A DNA stretch of 64,000 nt from Blasia pusilla (GCA_050084515.1 CM114274.1:36022001-36086000); one strand, 5' to 3'. Shown: positions 10,591 to 22,299, numbered from the stretch's first letter. The notes: generated by a model from the letters alone, not told the origin. Made by a program: numbers and translations.

Positions 10591-11860
10591 ATGTCCATGT
10601 AGAGGATACTCTAGTTCTTGACATTTCTATGGTATGGAAGATTATGGTAGCCACATCATTATGTGGAGGAGAGGTGCCATTGTAGGGCTCGACTGAGGAG
10701 CTTCGATGATTGGCAGAGCACGTGCGGACCGCGTGGAGCGAGGCGTTTTCACTGGAGCATGACGGGTCTGAGGAACCCGAGGTAGCAAGGAGTGCTCCGA
10801 TGACACCCTTAGATACCACACCCATTGTGTGGTGTATCCCGGAGGAGGGTATTTGAGTGTTAGATCTCTTTGGAGGGATTAGCACCGGGTTAGCTGATTT
10901 TTTCAGCAGGCGTAAAGTCTGGCAAAGACTAGGCTGTATGTGGAGAGTGATAATGTTGCGAGGCATGTTTGACTACGACATGTGGCACGGTTATGCCTAC
11001 GTTTCCCTGACTTATTGCCTGCGTCCACGGTATAGGGGTAGAAGAGTTCCCTACCGAGGGATATTTCCCTCGGTATAGGGGAGGGAAGAGTTCCCTACCG
11101 AGGGACTTCGAGCGGGTAGGGACCATTGATTTGGTCATTTCCGGTTGGCCATGTCAGGGCCAATCGAGTGCAAGACGAGGCACCGGTTTGTCTGAAAATC
11201 GGTCCAGGTTGTGTTGGGAGATGTTGAGGATCTTACGGCAGTTGCAAGAGCACTAGTCTCGTTCTCGAGCCTACATTCTGGAGAATGTGCCGATCTTAGG
11301 AGATTCTAGGTCACGGGTGCTGACGAGTGCTCATCAGGTGCATGCCTCGATTGGCCCAGCAGTGTTCTTGGATGCGACGGGTGTAGGCTCTAGAGCCCAT
11401 CGCCCGAGTCTATGGTGGACCAACTTGGTGCCCCATGCGGTGTTATAGAGGGCGTATGTGAGAGTGGAGCGCCTCTCCCATTTGTTAGTGGATTCCATTC
11501 TGGATCCAGGTCGTCGATCACAGGCAGTGAGGCACGATGATTGACCACCGTTGACTGTGGTCAACAGGGTACGCACGCCGCGGGCATCCTTGCCCACGTT
11601 TGTGAGTTTTCCTGCTTCCTATGCATATAAGGAGGCCGGTCCTAGTTTGGTTGGGGATGACCAGGTTCAGCGCTTGGTGGAGCCCAACGCTGATGAGAGA
11701 GAGCGAGCAATAGGATTTCCCTCAGGAGTGACGGCAGTACCATCAGTATTAGAGGCATCACGATGCCATATCTTGGGTCAGGCAATGGACGTGAACTGCT
11801 TGACATGGATCCTCAGCTTGGGAGTGGCTGAGTTGCGCCGTATGAGATCGCGACAGATCA
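10591..11860 (+). pseudogene. Cytosine-5 DNA methyltransferase domain of copy 1
   Basis: This would transfer methyl groups from S-adenosylmethionine to cytosine C5 in DNA. Motif I VLDLFGGISTGLA (about 10,857-10,895) binds AdoMet. Motif IV DLVISGWPCQGQS (about 11,129-11,167) holds the catalytic Cys. Motif VI YILENVP lies at about 11,270-11,290. Motif VIII GVGSRAHRPSLWWTNL lies at about 11,379-11,427. Motif IX-like RASLPTFVSFPASY lies at about 11,580-11,622. Motif X-like ILGQAMDVNCLTWIL lies at about 11,770-11,815. The motif VIII style and order resemble DNMT3/DRM-type enzymes. A 42-bp duplication at 11,029-11,104 and stops (CGA to TGA near 11,542; TGG to TAG near 11,448) disable it. It sits between protease and RT. 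Confidence 0.85.
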
Positions 11861-12126
11861 CAACGGTTGCGTTGGTGAGCCCCATGCCTACCAAGACGGT
11901 GGAGGCAGTGACAGGGGGCAAGACCCAAGGAGATCTTCACACCAAGAGAGATCGGGAGAGACACCCTTGGACTTCTTGGGATGTTTTGCAAGTACGCCAG
12001 GAGATGATAGCCACAGCATCGGCGTGGTTCCGGGCACTACACGTGGAGGAGATCAGAGTTTTGAGTGAGCGGCCGAGTGTTGTTGTTCAAGATGGGGTTG
12101 CACCATAGCAACCACCGATACCCGCG

Positions 12127-13875
12127 TTGGAGAGTCCTACCGTAGTCACGATGGAGACTTGGGAGCCAGATATGGACCCTAAGTTGACAAGAGGAGAGCG
12201 GTACCGGATACATCAGTTCCTTTGGAGTTATAGGAGCTGCTCTGCATTTAGCATGGAGGATCTGGGTACGCTGAAGGGACCGGGGATCCGCATTGAGTTG
12301 TTGAGTGATACGCCAATCTTTCGACGACCCTACAGGTACAGTGATATGGAGAGGGCTCTGATTCAGAGTAGGAGCCAAGACTTGGTCGGAGCAGGACTAG
12401 TGGAGATGTCGCATGGGGAGTATGCATCTGCCACTGTCATGCCCGCCAAGAAGGATGTGCATGGCAAGTGGACGGATAGGCGGATGTGTGGGGATTACCA
12501 ACCTATCAATCGGCAGAAAAAGTCCGATAGGTATGCCATGCCCACCCGTGAGGAGATCTTTGATGCAATTGGTCATGTAAAGATCTTCAGTTCATTGGAT
12601 TTGCGAGCCGGATACCATCAACTGCATATCAGATTGGAGAACAGGTAGAAGACGGCATTTTGGGGCATCGATCCTCATGGGAAGGATTGTTTGTACCAGT
12701 GGCGGTTCTTACTATTTGGGTTAAAGAACGCCCCGGCTGAGTTTCAGAGGGTCATGGATAGGATCTTGGTTGGTCTGGATTTTGCTAGGTATTATATTGA
12801 TGACATCATAGTCTTTAGCGCCATGGTTGAGGAGCATGAGCGACATCTAGAGGAGGTGTTTTGACGATTGCAATTAAATGGGCTAAAGCTACCTCCAGGC
12901 AAGTGCAAGTTCTTCTACGACCTGATTGAGTACTTGGGTCATACGATATACCCAAGGGGCCTTGGTGTTCAGCAGACAAAGGTAGAGGCTATCTCAAGCA
13001 TTTCACGCCCTACAGATGTGAGCCGTGTTCGCGCATTCATGGGATTGGCAAACTTCTATGGCGGTACGTCAAGGGATTCAATTCGATTGCGATTCCGCTA
13101 ACCTTGCTGACCAACGTGGATCATGAGTGGCACTGGGGGGATGACCAAGAGCAAGCATTTTAGTTGCTCAAGGCTAGGTTGACGTCCGTGCCCATCTTGA
13201 GGAGACCGATTAGGGGGCGTCCTTTCTAGTTGCACACAGATTGGAGCATGTTGGGGCTTGGAGCGGTGCTCACCCAACATGATGATGAGGGTAGAGAGTT
13301 CATGGTGGCTTACGCTAGTTGCTCAAACAACACTGCAAAGGCGAAGTACAGCTCGTATGAGGGTGAGGGCTTGGCTACAGTGTGGGCTATCGCGCATTTC
13401 AGGTGTCACTTATTCGGCAACCCCTTTACCATCATCACTGAACATCAACTAGTGAAGTGGTTTATGAAGTCCGACAAGCTTATAGGGAAGCTTGCGAGAT
13501 GGGCTCTATTGTTGGAGGAGTATGATTTTCAGGTGGTACATAGACTTGGGATGCTCAACCAGGATGCAGATGGGTTGAGTCGTAACCCATGCCCGAGTCA
13601 GCGAGATGCACATGGAGCTCAATGGCATGGAGAGAGTGATGAGGAGTCACTGCCAGGATGGCACGCATCAGCCTATTTAAGCATGTTGGCTATGGAGAGC
13701 CAGAGTGTGGAGACTTTGATGGCGAGGTCTAGTGGAGAGTCCTTGGATCCCGAGGCCATTGAGGATATGACACGTGGCCAAGATATTCATGATGATGGAG
13801 TAGTCTTTGAGTGCCTTTGTACTGGCAGCATTGCAAGCACCATGGGTGCTAGAGAGCGGGATCAGATCCTATAGC
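12127..13875 (+). pseudogene. Reverse transcriptase and RNase H of copy 1
   Basis: Copies element RNA into DNA and removes the RNA strand. RT motifs run in order: MPAKKDVHGKWTDRRMCGDY, MPTREEIFDAIG, SSLDLRAGYHQL, FGLKNAPAEFQRVMDR and the catalytic YIDDIIVFS (about 12,790-12,816), then YLGHTI. RNase H follows at about 13,230-13,600 (TDWSMLGLGAVL, YSSYEGEGLATVWAI, FTIITEHQLVKWFM, LNQDADGLSRNP). In-frame stops fall after LENR (12,648), at TGA in place of CGA (12,862) and near 13,100. The sequence is clearly Ty3/gypsy-like. Compared with copy 2 this copy keeps the RT fingers region. Confidence 0.9.
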
Positions 13876-15078
13876 GGGCCAGACGGTTCCGTTGGGAGGG
13901 GACACATGTTTTGAGGGTTTGGGAGGATGGTAGAGTACGCGTAGTGCCACATCCTTTGCAGAGATCACAACTAGTGCAGCATGCCCACAAGGATTTGGGT
14001 CACTTTGGGATGCAGCGGACGTATAGCTTGCTCCACATTCAGTATTGGTGGCGATGCATGCAGACTGATGTTCAGCAGTTTGTTGCCAGGTGCATGGTGT
14101 GTGATTGGGTCCGAGCATCGTTCAATGCTTCGACTCCACAGTTGCATCCATTACCAATCATGGGCTAAGGGTATAGATGGAGTTTGGATTTTTCAAGACC
14201 TTTGCCTTTGACGGAGCGTCACAGTCGTTATGTGTTGGTGATGGTCAAGCACTTCTCGAAGTGGATGGAGTTGGTTGCATTGCCTGAAAAAGCAAGTGAG
14301 GGAGTAGCTTATGCCTTTCTTGACAGAGTCCTCAATCATTATGGTGCACCAGCTGAGATGTTGACAGACCAAGGTACCGAGTTTCGAGGTGAGTTCCAGG
14401 CCTTGTGTGATCAAGCGCTAATCGACCACCGCACCACTTTGCGAGATCATCTCGAGGCATATCGATTAGCGGAGAGAGTTATGCAGACGGTGAAGAGGGG
14501 TTTATGCAAGTATGGCTTGCAGAGAGGTCATTTAGGAGATTGGTACCTCTAGTTTCCATGGTTGGCGATGGGATACAATTTCAGCAGGCAAGCATCCTTA
14601 GCATCTTTTTCACCGTACTTGCTACTTTATGGCCGAGAGCTAGATTTACCTGCGGCCATTCGTCGAGATGTTGGTGAGTTGCTGGACCTTGATGACCCAG
14701 ATGTATGGATGTGAGCATGTTCTCAGAGGGCTGAGTTGTTTCGGAGAGTGATGCCCATGGCGTTCAAGAACTTGGCGATTGCGCAGCATCGGGATACGTT
14801 GAGGTATGCGACTGTTGTGGATGGTGGTTATCGACCAATTATCCGGAGGTTTCATCACGGAGATTATGTCTATTTGCAGCTATCCGCACCGACGACGTTG
14901 GATGTGACTGTAGGGCGCACTATCCTGAGAGTGCATGACGTTTTGCCATCCGGTGTTCTCTTGCTAGAGGGACGTAATGGTATGATATGGAAGGACCATG
15001 TGCGTAATTGTGCACCATGTCACCTTCCTAACATTGATGGTATAGTAGATCCCTGCTTAGCAGTAGTTTCTGCAGGCT
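13876..15078 (+). pseudogene. Integrase (H2C2 finger, DDE core, C-terminal part) of copy 1
   Basis: Would insert the element DNA into the host chromosome. The H2C2 zinc finger is at about 13,975-14,110 (HAHKDLGHFGMQRTYSLL ... CMVCDWVRA). The catalytic core follows: first Asp in WSLDFSRP (about 14,180), second Asp in LTDQGTEFRGEF (about 14,360), and the Glu region EAYRLAERVMQTVKRG. The C-terminal part (PTTLDVTVGRTILRVHDVLP) looks like a beta-rich DNA-binding domain. Breaks include TAG near 14,168, TAG near 14,552 and TGA near 14,713. The DDE core argues that transposition used an integrase rather than a tyrosine recombinase. Confidence 0.85.
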
Positions 15079-15235
15079 TGCGTTATATGTTGTGTGGTTC
15101 TGCCCGTGGTGCGGCCACGATGCTAGTCTGTGATGGATGTTCGAGAGGTTGGAATATGGCATGTCTGACGCCACCTCTCACTAGGGTTCCTCAGGGATGA
15201 TGGATGTGTCCCAGATGTATATAGAGGAGATACTA
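15079..15235 (+). pseudogene. PHD finger at the C terminus of pol, copy 1
   Basis: A C4HC3-type PHD finger, usually a reader of histone H3 tails. Visible are LVCDGCSRGW, MACLTPPLTRVPQG and WMCPRC with the Trp two residues before the last CxxC, as in PHD fingers. Two metal ligands are lost here: the first Cys is Tyr (YMLC versus CMLC in copy 2) and the His position is Asn (GWNMAC). A TGA stop replaces the CGA of copy 2 just before WMCPRC. It directly follows the integrase C-terminal domain, the place where chromoviruses carry a chromodomain, so it may have guided integration to chosen chromatin. Confidence 0.75.
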
Positions 15236-15399
15236 GGTAGGTTTCGATTCCAACTTTTTCTGTGACATGGATGATAGGAAGGCGACTAATGATGGGGCCA
15301 CATGAGCATCCGGCCTTTCTGCCCTTAGCGTCTTAGAGATGTATGTTGTGGTAGGTAGGGATAGATGGCTATCTGGAGTTAGAGAGACCTAACCATCAG

Positions 15400-15412
15400 C
15401 TAGGGGGGCGAT
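15400..15412 (+). other. Polypurine tract of copy 1
   Basis: CTAGGGGGGCG immediately before repeat A, the expected plus-strand primer site. The same sequence precedes repeat A in copy 2. Confidence 0.7.
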
Positions 15413-16182
15413 TGGAGATATTTTGGTACTTCTCGCCTCGGTGTATGGATGTCATGAGTTAGCATGGGATCATGTGTGTTTGTGTGTGTGTTCGATGACA
15501 ACGATGTATGTTGTGTAGCAATGTGTATGCGCACCACAGCTGTCACGACTGCTATGATAGATTGGTGGGATCTAGCAGAGCGTCTGCACGAGTAGTGGAG
15601 GACAGGCCCAAGAGGTCGAGGATGACCTATTGAGGCCCCGGGAAATCTGAGAGAGCAGGTTTCCCCTTCGTTTCGGCTCATTTGGAGCCACATAAAGAAA
15701 AATACTATTTTGGGCAAGTTTCCTGGTTGAAGATAGTCAACTTTATAGTTTTGGTAAGTGTCCCTTGACCTCCTACATCAAGTCAAGAGCCAAGGAGGTG
15801 ACTTGGGAGAATAGGTTACCATGGAGAGAGCTTGGGAGAGGGGAGGGATATACCTCAAGGAGAGAGAGCTTGAGAGCTCATTCTTTCCTTGTTGAACCTC
15901 TTGGCATAAGGCGACAGAGCTATGGTCTTGCTTGCCTTGTGAGTGTAACCCAAGCCTCTCATTAGGAGAGTGGCTTTGGTTTGACATGAGAGAGAGTGCA
16001 TACCTTTGAGAGCTATGGTGTGAGATGATGTAGAGAGAGATTGGATCTTACTTTATTGGAGATATTTTGGTACTTCTTGCCTCGGTGTATGGATGCCATG
16101 AGTTAGCATGGGATTGTGTGTGTTTGTGTGTGTGTTCGATGACATCAATGTATGTTGTGTAGCGATATGTATGCGCACGACA
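15413..16182 (+). repeat. 3' end of copy 1: repeat A - core - repeat A
   Basis: The 126-bp repeat A (TGGAGATATTTTGGTACTTC ... GCGCAC + CACA/GACA) occurs at 15,413-15,538 and again at 16,057-16,182. The core repeat starting TGTCACGACT (15,541) lies between. The core also forms the 5' end of the element at 6232, but there it is not preceded or followed by A. Both A copies carry a TGTGTGTTTGTGTGTGTG run. This is not a simple LTR pair. Confidence 0.85.
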
Positions 16183-16185
16183 CTT

Positions 16186-16716
16186 TACTTCAACCCCACC
16201 ACACAATTCTTTCTTTTTCCATAATTTTGTAATTAATCCTACCTACTAACCAATATAACTCCCTCCATTTATCACAAACTCTTCTATGTACAATGCAACC
16301 TTTGCACTACAACACCCACCTCAATACGTCTTCTTTACAACATTAAGGATCCCACTCTCACACTTCTCACATTTACTTTCTCCAACATCCTCACAACAAT
16401 TCCTTTCTAGTTTCTTCAATCCAACTTTTACATGATTACCTACTCTAGAAGACTTACTTCAACCCATCACAAAATTCTTTCTTTTTCCAAAATTTTGAAG
16501 TTAATCTTAACTAATACCCAATATTACTCTCTCCATTTATCACAAACTCTTATATACACAAGACACCTCCAAACTACAACACCCACCTCAATACATCTTC
16601 TTAACAAACATTAAGACTCCCACTCTCACCATTCTCATATGTACTTTCTCCAACACCATCACAACATTTCCTTTCAAGTTGATTCACTCCAACTTTTATT
16701 TCATTAGGTACTCCAC
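16186..16716. repeat. Tandem duplication, period 268 bp
   Basis: Two diverged units start TTACTTCAACCC at 16,186 and 16,454. Shared blocks include CTCCATTTATCACAAACTCT and ACAACACCCACCTCAATAC. The first unit begins within a few bases of the end of the retroelement, so the element landed at or inside this repeat. Confidence 0.85.
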
Positions 16717-19700
16717 AAAGATATATATTTTAATACACTGGCCGCATACTTGTTGTACGTCCACATGTGGGTTCTCTGTGTACGTTGCACAAGTGAAGCT
16801 CTTGGCCCTATATATCCCACCGAAGAAGATTGTTACACATCAACCAAAACATATCAATTCATAAGCATTGGAATCTCTTGCTAACATCCTCCTCTATGCA
16901 TTGAGAAATCTAACAGTATGCTCAAAGGTAGGTTTGTAGTGGGGACGCCTCCTTTTTTGTTTCGGTCGGGTTTGGCCTTGGCTTTCTTGACTTCTTCAGT
17001 TCCTCTAGTTTTGTACTTCCAATGGGTTCCCCTATCATCCTTTTATGTACGACTTGTTTCCCCACTCATAATCTCTCACCAACTAACTATAGCTATCCCT
17101 CCGCCTATTCTTAATCCTAAAATCTATTTATCCATCATTACAACAACCCTCTAGTGTCATATTTAATTGTACACAAGGTAGGTACATGAGATGGTTGACC
17201 CCTTCTGATTGATTGTATGGTTGAGAGTTTTATTTCTAATTTTTGGTTACTCATTTGGTGCTAAAGATTAATTTAGGCCTTTATGATTCATCTTTGGTCT
17301 TGATGTTGGTATGTTCCCTATACTTAATTTGTATGAGAATAATTATTTATAGGATTTATTATTAGTCTTTAGGCATAAGATTCACATGCTTTCTACACTA
17401 GATTGACTTGAAAGTCTTCCTTAGCCATATCATATTCCATATCTCGGTCCATGCTTGACATGGTTAAAGCAAGGTGTGTTAAGATTCTTTAGCCATAATA
17501 ACATCTTCGTTTTGCACTTTAACTCAAAATGCCATGATTATCATCCTAGTCTTTTAGAAGGGCACATCTATGTTTCCACACCCACCTATACTTAGAGCTT
17601 CGTAAAATTTATCGTTATGTCATAGTTCAAATCTATACCAGGGATCTTTGGAGATTTGTACCAACATTCGACAATCAATCCTTCAATGATACATGTCACA
17701 TGTCAAATTGAGGATTCACGGTAATATATGATTAAATGAGCAGTCACTATTTATTGGAATGAGTATGGAACAAATTTAACCGTTGGATAGATCTATAATT
17801 TTGGGGAAATGAACAAAGTATTACTTCAAGCACATGAATGGTTCAGATAATTATTTTTATTTGTGATTAAAAATAAGAACAAAAGGTGAAAACTTCCATA
17901 AAAAAAGAATTTTCCATAATTATGGGGCTGGTGTAAGGCTTGAGGAAGAAGGAAAGACAAAGTATAGGCCCGCGGCAAGGTTCGAATCCTAAGAGTTCCT
18001 ACAATTTCATCGAAAAAATATGGAATGGCAGTGAAAAAAAACTAACAGGATTTCCCCATAAGAGCCTAAAAGGACATGCTTTGTAAAACGATTTGGATTT
18101 AAGGACTACCAAGGTTGCGATTGCAAGCTCTCATTGTGGGGTCCTTAGTAACTTAGTGGCGATCACATCGTCTACACTTTCTTTGAGGAATCTACAATTC
18201 TACAAGTTCGCACCATTCCTTCCCCTTAAAACTTGCAGGTAAGATGTCAAAAATTGTATGGAATGAAGTGAACTGTCAAGATAAACAAAGAAATCCAACT
18301 ACAAACCTTTTCCAATAATTAGGGTTTTCATTTTAAACTCCACTTCTTGACATCTTCTAGTATTGGAGAGAAATGAGGATACTCACCCTATGACCACACA
18401 TGCCTTGGAAATTAATTCATGATTTTTGGATGACATGAGTTGAGTATGATCAATGTTGAGGTTGGAAATTTTCTTGGTGGTATGTTCTTTTCAAACCTTG
18501 TTTTTAATGTTTTTTGTTCTTCTTATGACTTTAACAAGTTTTCTTTTCATATGTATGAGACAAAAGTGTTATTTTTGTATTCTTACTCCATGAAAACAAG
18601 AATTTTCATAGTCATGAAATATCTCAAAAAAATAGAGTAATTATTTGAGTTATATTATGTATATCATTAAAAACATAATTTTCTTCTATTGTCTATGATT
18701 ACAATTTAGAGGAGCGTCCAAAACACTTGTGTAAAGTCCTTCACATTCTTAGAGAAAATGAGCTATGTGAAATTTTATAAGAATGTTAAGTTTGATTTTA
18801 AAAAAATCTGCATACTTGTATTGGTGAAAGAGGCTTTGACATATCCAAGTCGTAGACAATAACATAGACATCATCCAAACGCGATCATTGCATAAAGATA
18901 TATAGATACAACATAACCAATGAGTTTCTTAGACTTGATAGGGCTCTATTCTTTTGAGCTTGGATTTGCTAAGTTATCTCAATCCCTTACCAATGTTTTT
19001 AGGAAAGGGGTGTAAATGCAAGTGGAAAACTCCATAGGAGATGGAATTTCAAACATAATAGGATGCTCTAGTACACGAGTCTATTTTAAATTGGTAGATA
19101 TGATTCAATGAAACTTATGAGATTGTCAATGAATGCATCAATTTAAGTCTAGAAGGGGTCTTATAACAATAGTGGGAACATGTTTAGGTTTGTATGCAAT
19201 TGCTTTCTCCTCAAAAAAGCTACAACCAACAAAGGAAAACAATTCATACCATATAGCAAGATGAGCTTGGAATTATGTTAGCCATCAACCATTGGCATCA
19301 CCTTCTTAGAGATAAAGCCTTTACTATGGAGACTAATTATAAAACATTACTCTATTTACATACACTAGCATGCACACAATAATTGTCTTAATGTCGCATC
19401 AATTGGGCCAAATAAAGACAAGGGTTCAATACCTTGGAACCATACGGATTGAACCAAGAGCATGAGATCAACATTGGAGGGACTATCAAGTTGGCCTTCA
19501 AATTTTGATAACACACAAAGTACAATTAGACTAATTTTGGATCATAACCTTGGACCTTGACCTATGGCATGGATGTTGAGTCCCAATAAGGGTTTATTGG
19601 GAAGTTGGGACTGCTAGTGCATCAATGTTGTTTTAGGTCCCCTGCCTATCAAGGAAGTCTATCCCAAATCTTGAATGACTTGCTTGTATCGGGGAGTGAG

Positions 19701-22299
19701 GGGTTAGATAAGACCTAGACTCGTGAGATACGACGCTAGTAATATTGAGGTTATTATACCCTACCCTATATTAAGCATGTTTTGTTGGAAAAAAGAACAA
19801 ATAATCCCTAAAGTATTATCTACTTGAATGAAAAAATAAATATCTCTCAACATTAAGGCACCAAGATTTCATTAATTATCTTGAGAACCACTCTCATGAA
19901 TGGGAGGGGTTGTCATCGCTATCCCACTTCTCCACAAAGGTTCCCCAAAAGTGGGAAATTAATAAAAAAATCCATCAACAATTAAAATTACTTTTAGAGA
20001 TATCAAAATAACAAGTTTTTTCTAAAGTGTATCCAGGCTTGGATATAATAAACATTCTATATAAGATTTTCGGTTTCAAAACCAACTTTTTTTATTCAAG
20101 ACCCAAAACTATTGGAATGAAGTCTAGGTCTTACCTATCCCAGAGTGATCTAAGCATCCTTTGGGCCCAAAACTATTCCAATAGTTTTGAGTAAGACTTA
20201 GATCAAATAGACTTCATGTTAATTTTGGTGCTTGGAAATGAGGAAAGCCAATTTTTTAAAGGTACATTGTTGGTTAGGAGGAAAGGTAGAGCATATAAGA
20301 GATAGTTCTATGTTGTTGTCGCAAAAGGCAACCATTCATATTAGTTCAATTATCCTTATGACTTGGATGATAATTTGGAAAGAAAATCGGCAAGTTGTTT
20401 GAAGACTTGGTTAGAATATGTGTTGGCAAGATATTTAGAAGTGATTGAAAAAATATCAAGAAGAATAAAACGTCCTGAACTCATTGGGTATTTGAGCTAA
20501 TCACTAAAGGTAATTTTTGGAGCCTTGAAGCATAAGTATGTGAATCGCAAAGACGATGAGAAAATTACAATGTGCAATGTGAAGAAAAGGGAAGTCGAGT
20601 TCAAGAGCTTTAGGGAAATCAAGTGTGTGCATTTAAGAGACCAAGTTCTCACTTTAGCTTCCCATCCAAGGCTTGGAAAATTTTGTATAGTCCCTTGCAT
20701 GGTTGCACAAAAATGGAAAACACGGACATGGATTGCAAGAGATGGGACCCACACTTATAGTTCGTGATGGAAGGTAAGGAGAGGGCGAGTGGGGAGATAA
20801 GTGGAGAGGAAGTGGAGATGGAGGGAGGAAGAAACAGTAAAGTATGGAACATATTAGCAAGTGGGAGGAATGAGAAAGAAGGGGAAGGTGGGATCCACTT
20901 AGACAAGTCTTTCCATAAGATGGACCTAAGTCCACAAACATGAACATATCGGCGGACACGGACTTTGTCCATATGCAACTTTGGTTTTGGATTTTTATTG
21001 AGTAGATGTACCTTTATTCAAATCTTAAAATTTTATCTTGCCTTATCCCTGAAGACTTTAATCATATCTAGCTTTTTGTTTCTTTCCTAAGGAAAATATA
21101 TTTTTCTGATGGATAATAATTTTCTTAAGTATATTTTCAGCCATGTTAGAAAATAAAGCTTTTTTTTCCTTCCTTTGGACTCAACAAATTATTTTACCAC
21201 ACAGGTAAATCTCCTACTAACCTACACTTAATCTTTGAAATTTTTGATTATTTTGATTACCAAACATCAAATTGATTGGCTAATAGAATTGGAGTTAGAT
21301 TATTTCCATTAGTACAACTTTTGTTCCAAACTGCCCTTCAATCACCATAGAATGGAATTTGATAAAACATATTCTAGAACGAGCATCTTTTACCAAGAAT
21401 TCCAATCTTTGATTGTGACTTATTTCCACCCATCCAAGAAAGGCAAAAAGAGGGGATAAAACCATCCTAAATTAGTAACCCATATGAAAAATGTGGAATA
21501 TTAAATATAAAAAGTATCTATACAAATTAATATCCCTATATTATTTTTGTGAAAAGACTAAATAAATAAATATAAAGATATTTAAAAATAAAATAAAAAA
21601 AGAATAATAATATTGGTTAGTTACAAATAGAAACATGAACAAGAATAATTTTGGGTACACACATATACTTTTCGATACTTGGACTTGTCTTGTGTTAGTG
21701 AGAGTGTTGGGTATTGGATAGAGCTGGTGCTAGATAGATGTAGCAATGGTGTCATGTGTATATTCCTTGTGTGTGTTGCGTGTTTGTGGGTATAGGACGG
21801 TTTCTTGAGTAGGGGTCTTACGTATGATCCTAGATTGTTGGTTACCTTAGGTGAGCTAGTACGTGAGACTTAGTGTGAGCGTGAGTGATTAAGTTTGCAT
21901 GAGACTAGGTGTGTTGATACGGGATTGATATTAGGGTAGGTGAGCTAGAGAGAAATGTGGGAGACTCTAAGTGAGTCTAAGTGCTTGAGCATGTGATACA
22001 AGGTTTTCATCATAGTTTTAGTCCAAGGTTTGAAAGAACTGGTCAGTTTGAGCAATGGTAGTAGCGTAATATAGTGTGGATTGAGTTACCAAGGGGTTTT
22101 CAGTGAGAAACCACACGGACTCCTATCCATGGCTGGATTTTCATCACTAGATAACAAGTCTAAAGACGAGATTGTAGACGGAGACACTAACACGAGGAGA
22201 GACATTGAAGACATGAGCCATAGGGGTATACGTCATTACTCTAGTGCAAAAGACACCATTACTCTCGACACGAGATGTGATTCTAAGGAGATATGAGCC
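16717..22299. other. AT-rich intergenic stretch, no convincing gene
   Basis: No frame longer than about 110 codons and no recognisable motif. A TATA-like CTATATAT at about 16,808 precedes a short frame at 16,918 that meets a GTAGGT donor-like site after four codons; this is too little to call a gene. An inverted 15-bp pair (CAAAACTATTGGAAT and its complement, about 20,105 and 20,172) is present. The part from about 21,850 may be a decayed leader of the third gag-protease relative. Confidence 0.5.

Larger units (their letters stand above)
6232..16182 (+). mobile_element. Gypsy-type retroelement with DNA methyltransferase and PHD finger, copy 1
   Basis: A 9,951-bp element starting TGTCATGAC and ending GCGCACGACA. 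Order: 5' core repeat, 1.5-kb leader, gag, protease, C5 DNA methyltransferase, RT, RNase H, DDE integrase, PHD finger, polypurine tract, then repeat A, core, repeat A. Copy 2 (27,928-37,882, minus) has the same order, ends and nearly the same length with different flanks, so these are separate insertions. The frame is broken by many stops. No clean target duplication is seen here (left flank ATTTT, right flank CTTTA). RT, RNase H and integrase are Ty3/gypsy-like; the methyltransferase and PHD finger are extra. Confidence 0.9.

Noticed and set aside
10565-10966. 133-codon minus-strand frame
   Set aside because: Antisense to the methyltransferase N-terminal part; no motif of its own.
11129-11167. 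Bacterial restriction-modification methyltransferase, that is, contamination or transfer
   Set aside because: The domain lies inside a gypsy polyprotein in two copies, with no partner endonuclease and eukaryote-like motif VIII.
16808-16935. TATA box, short ATG exon and GTAGGT donor
   Set aside because: Four codons before the donor and no following exon; too little to support a gene.
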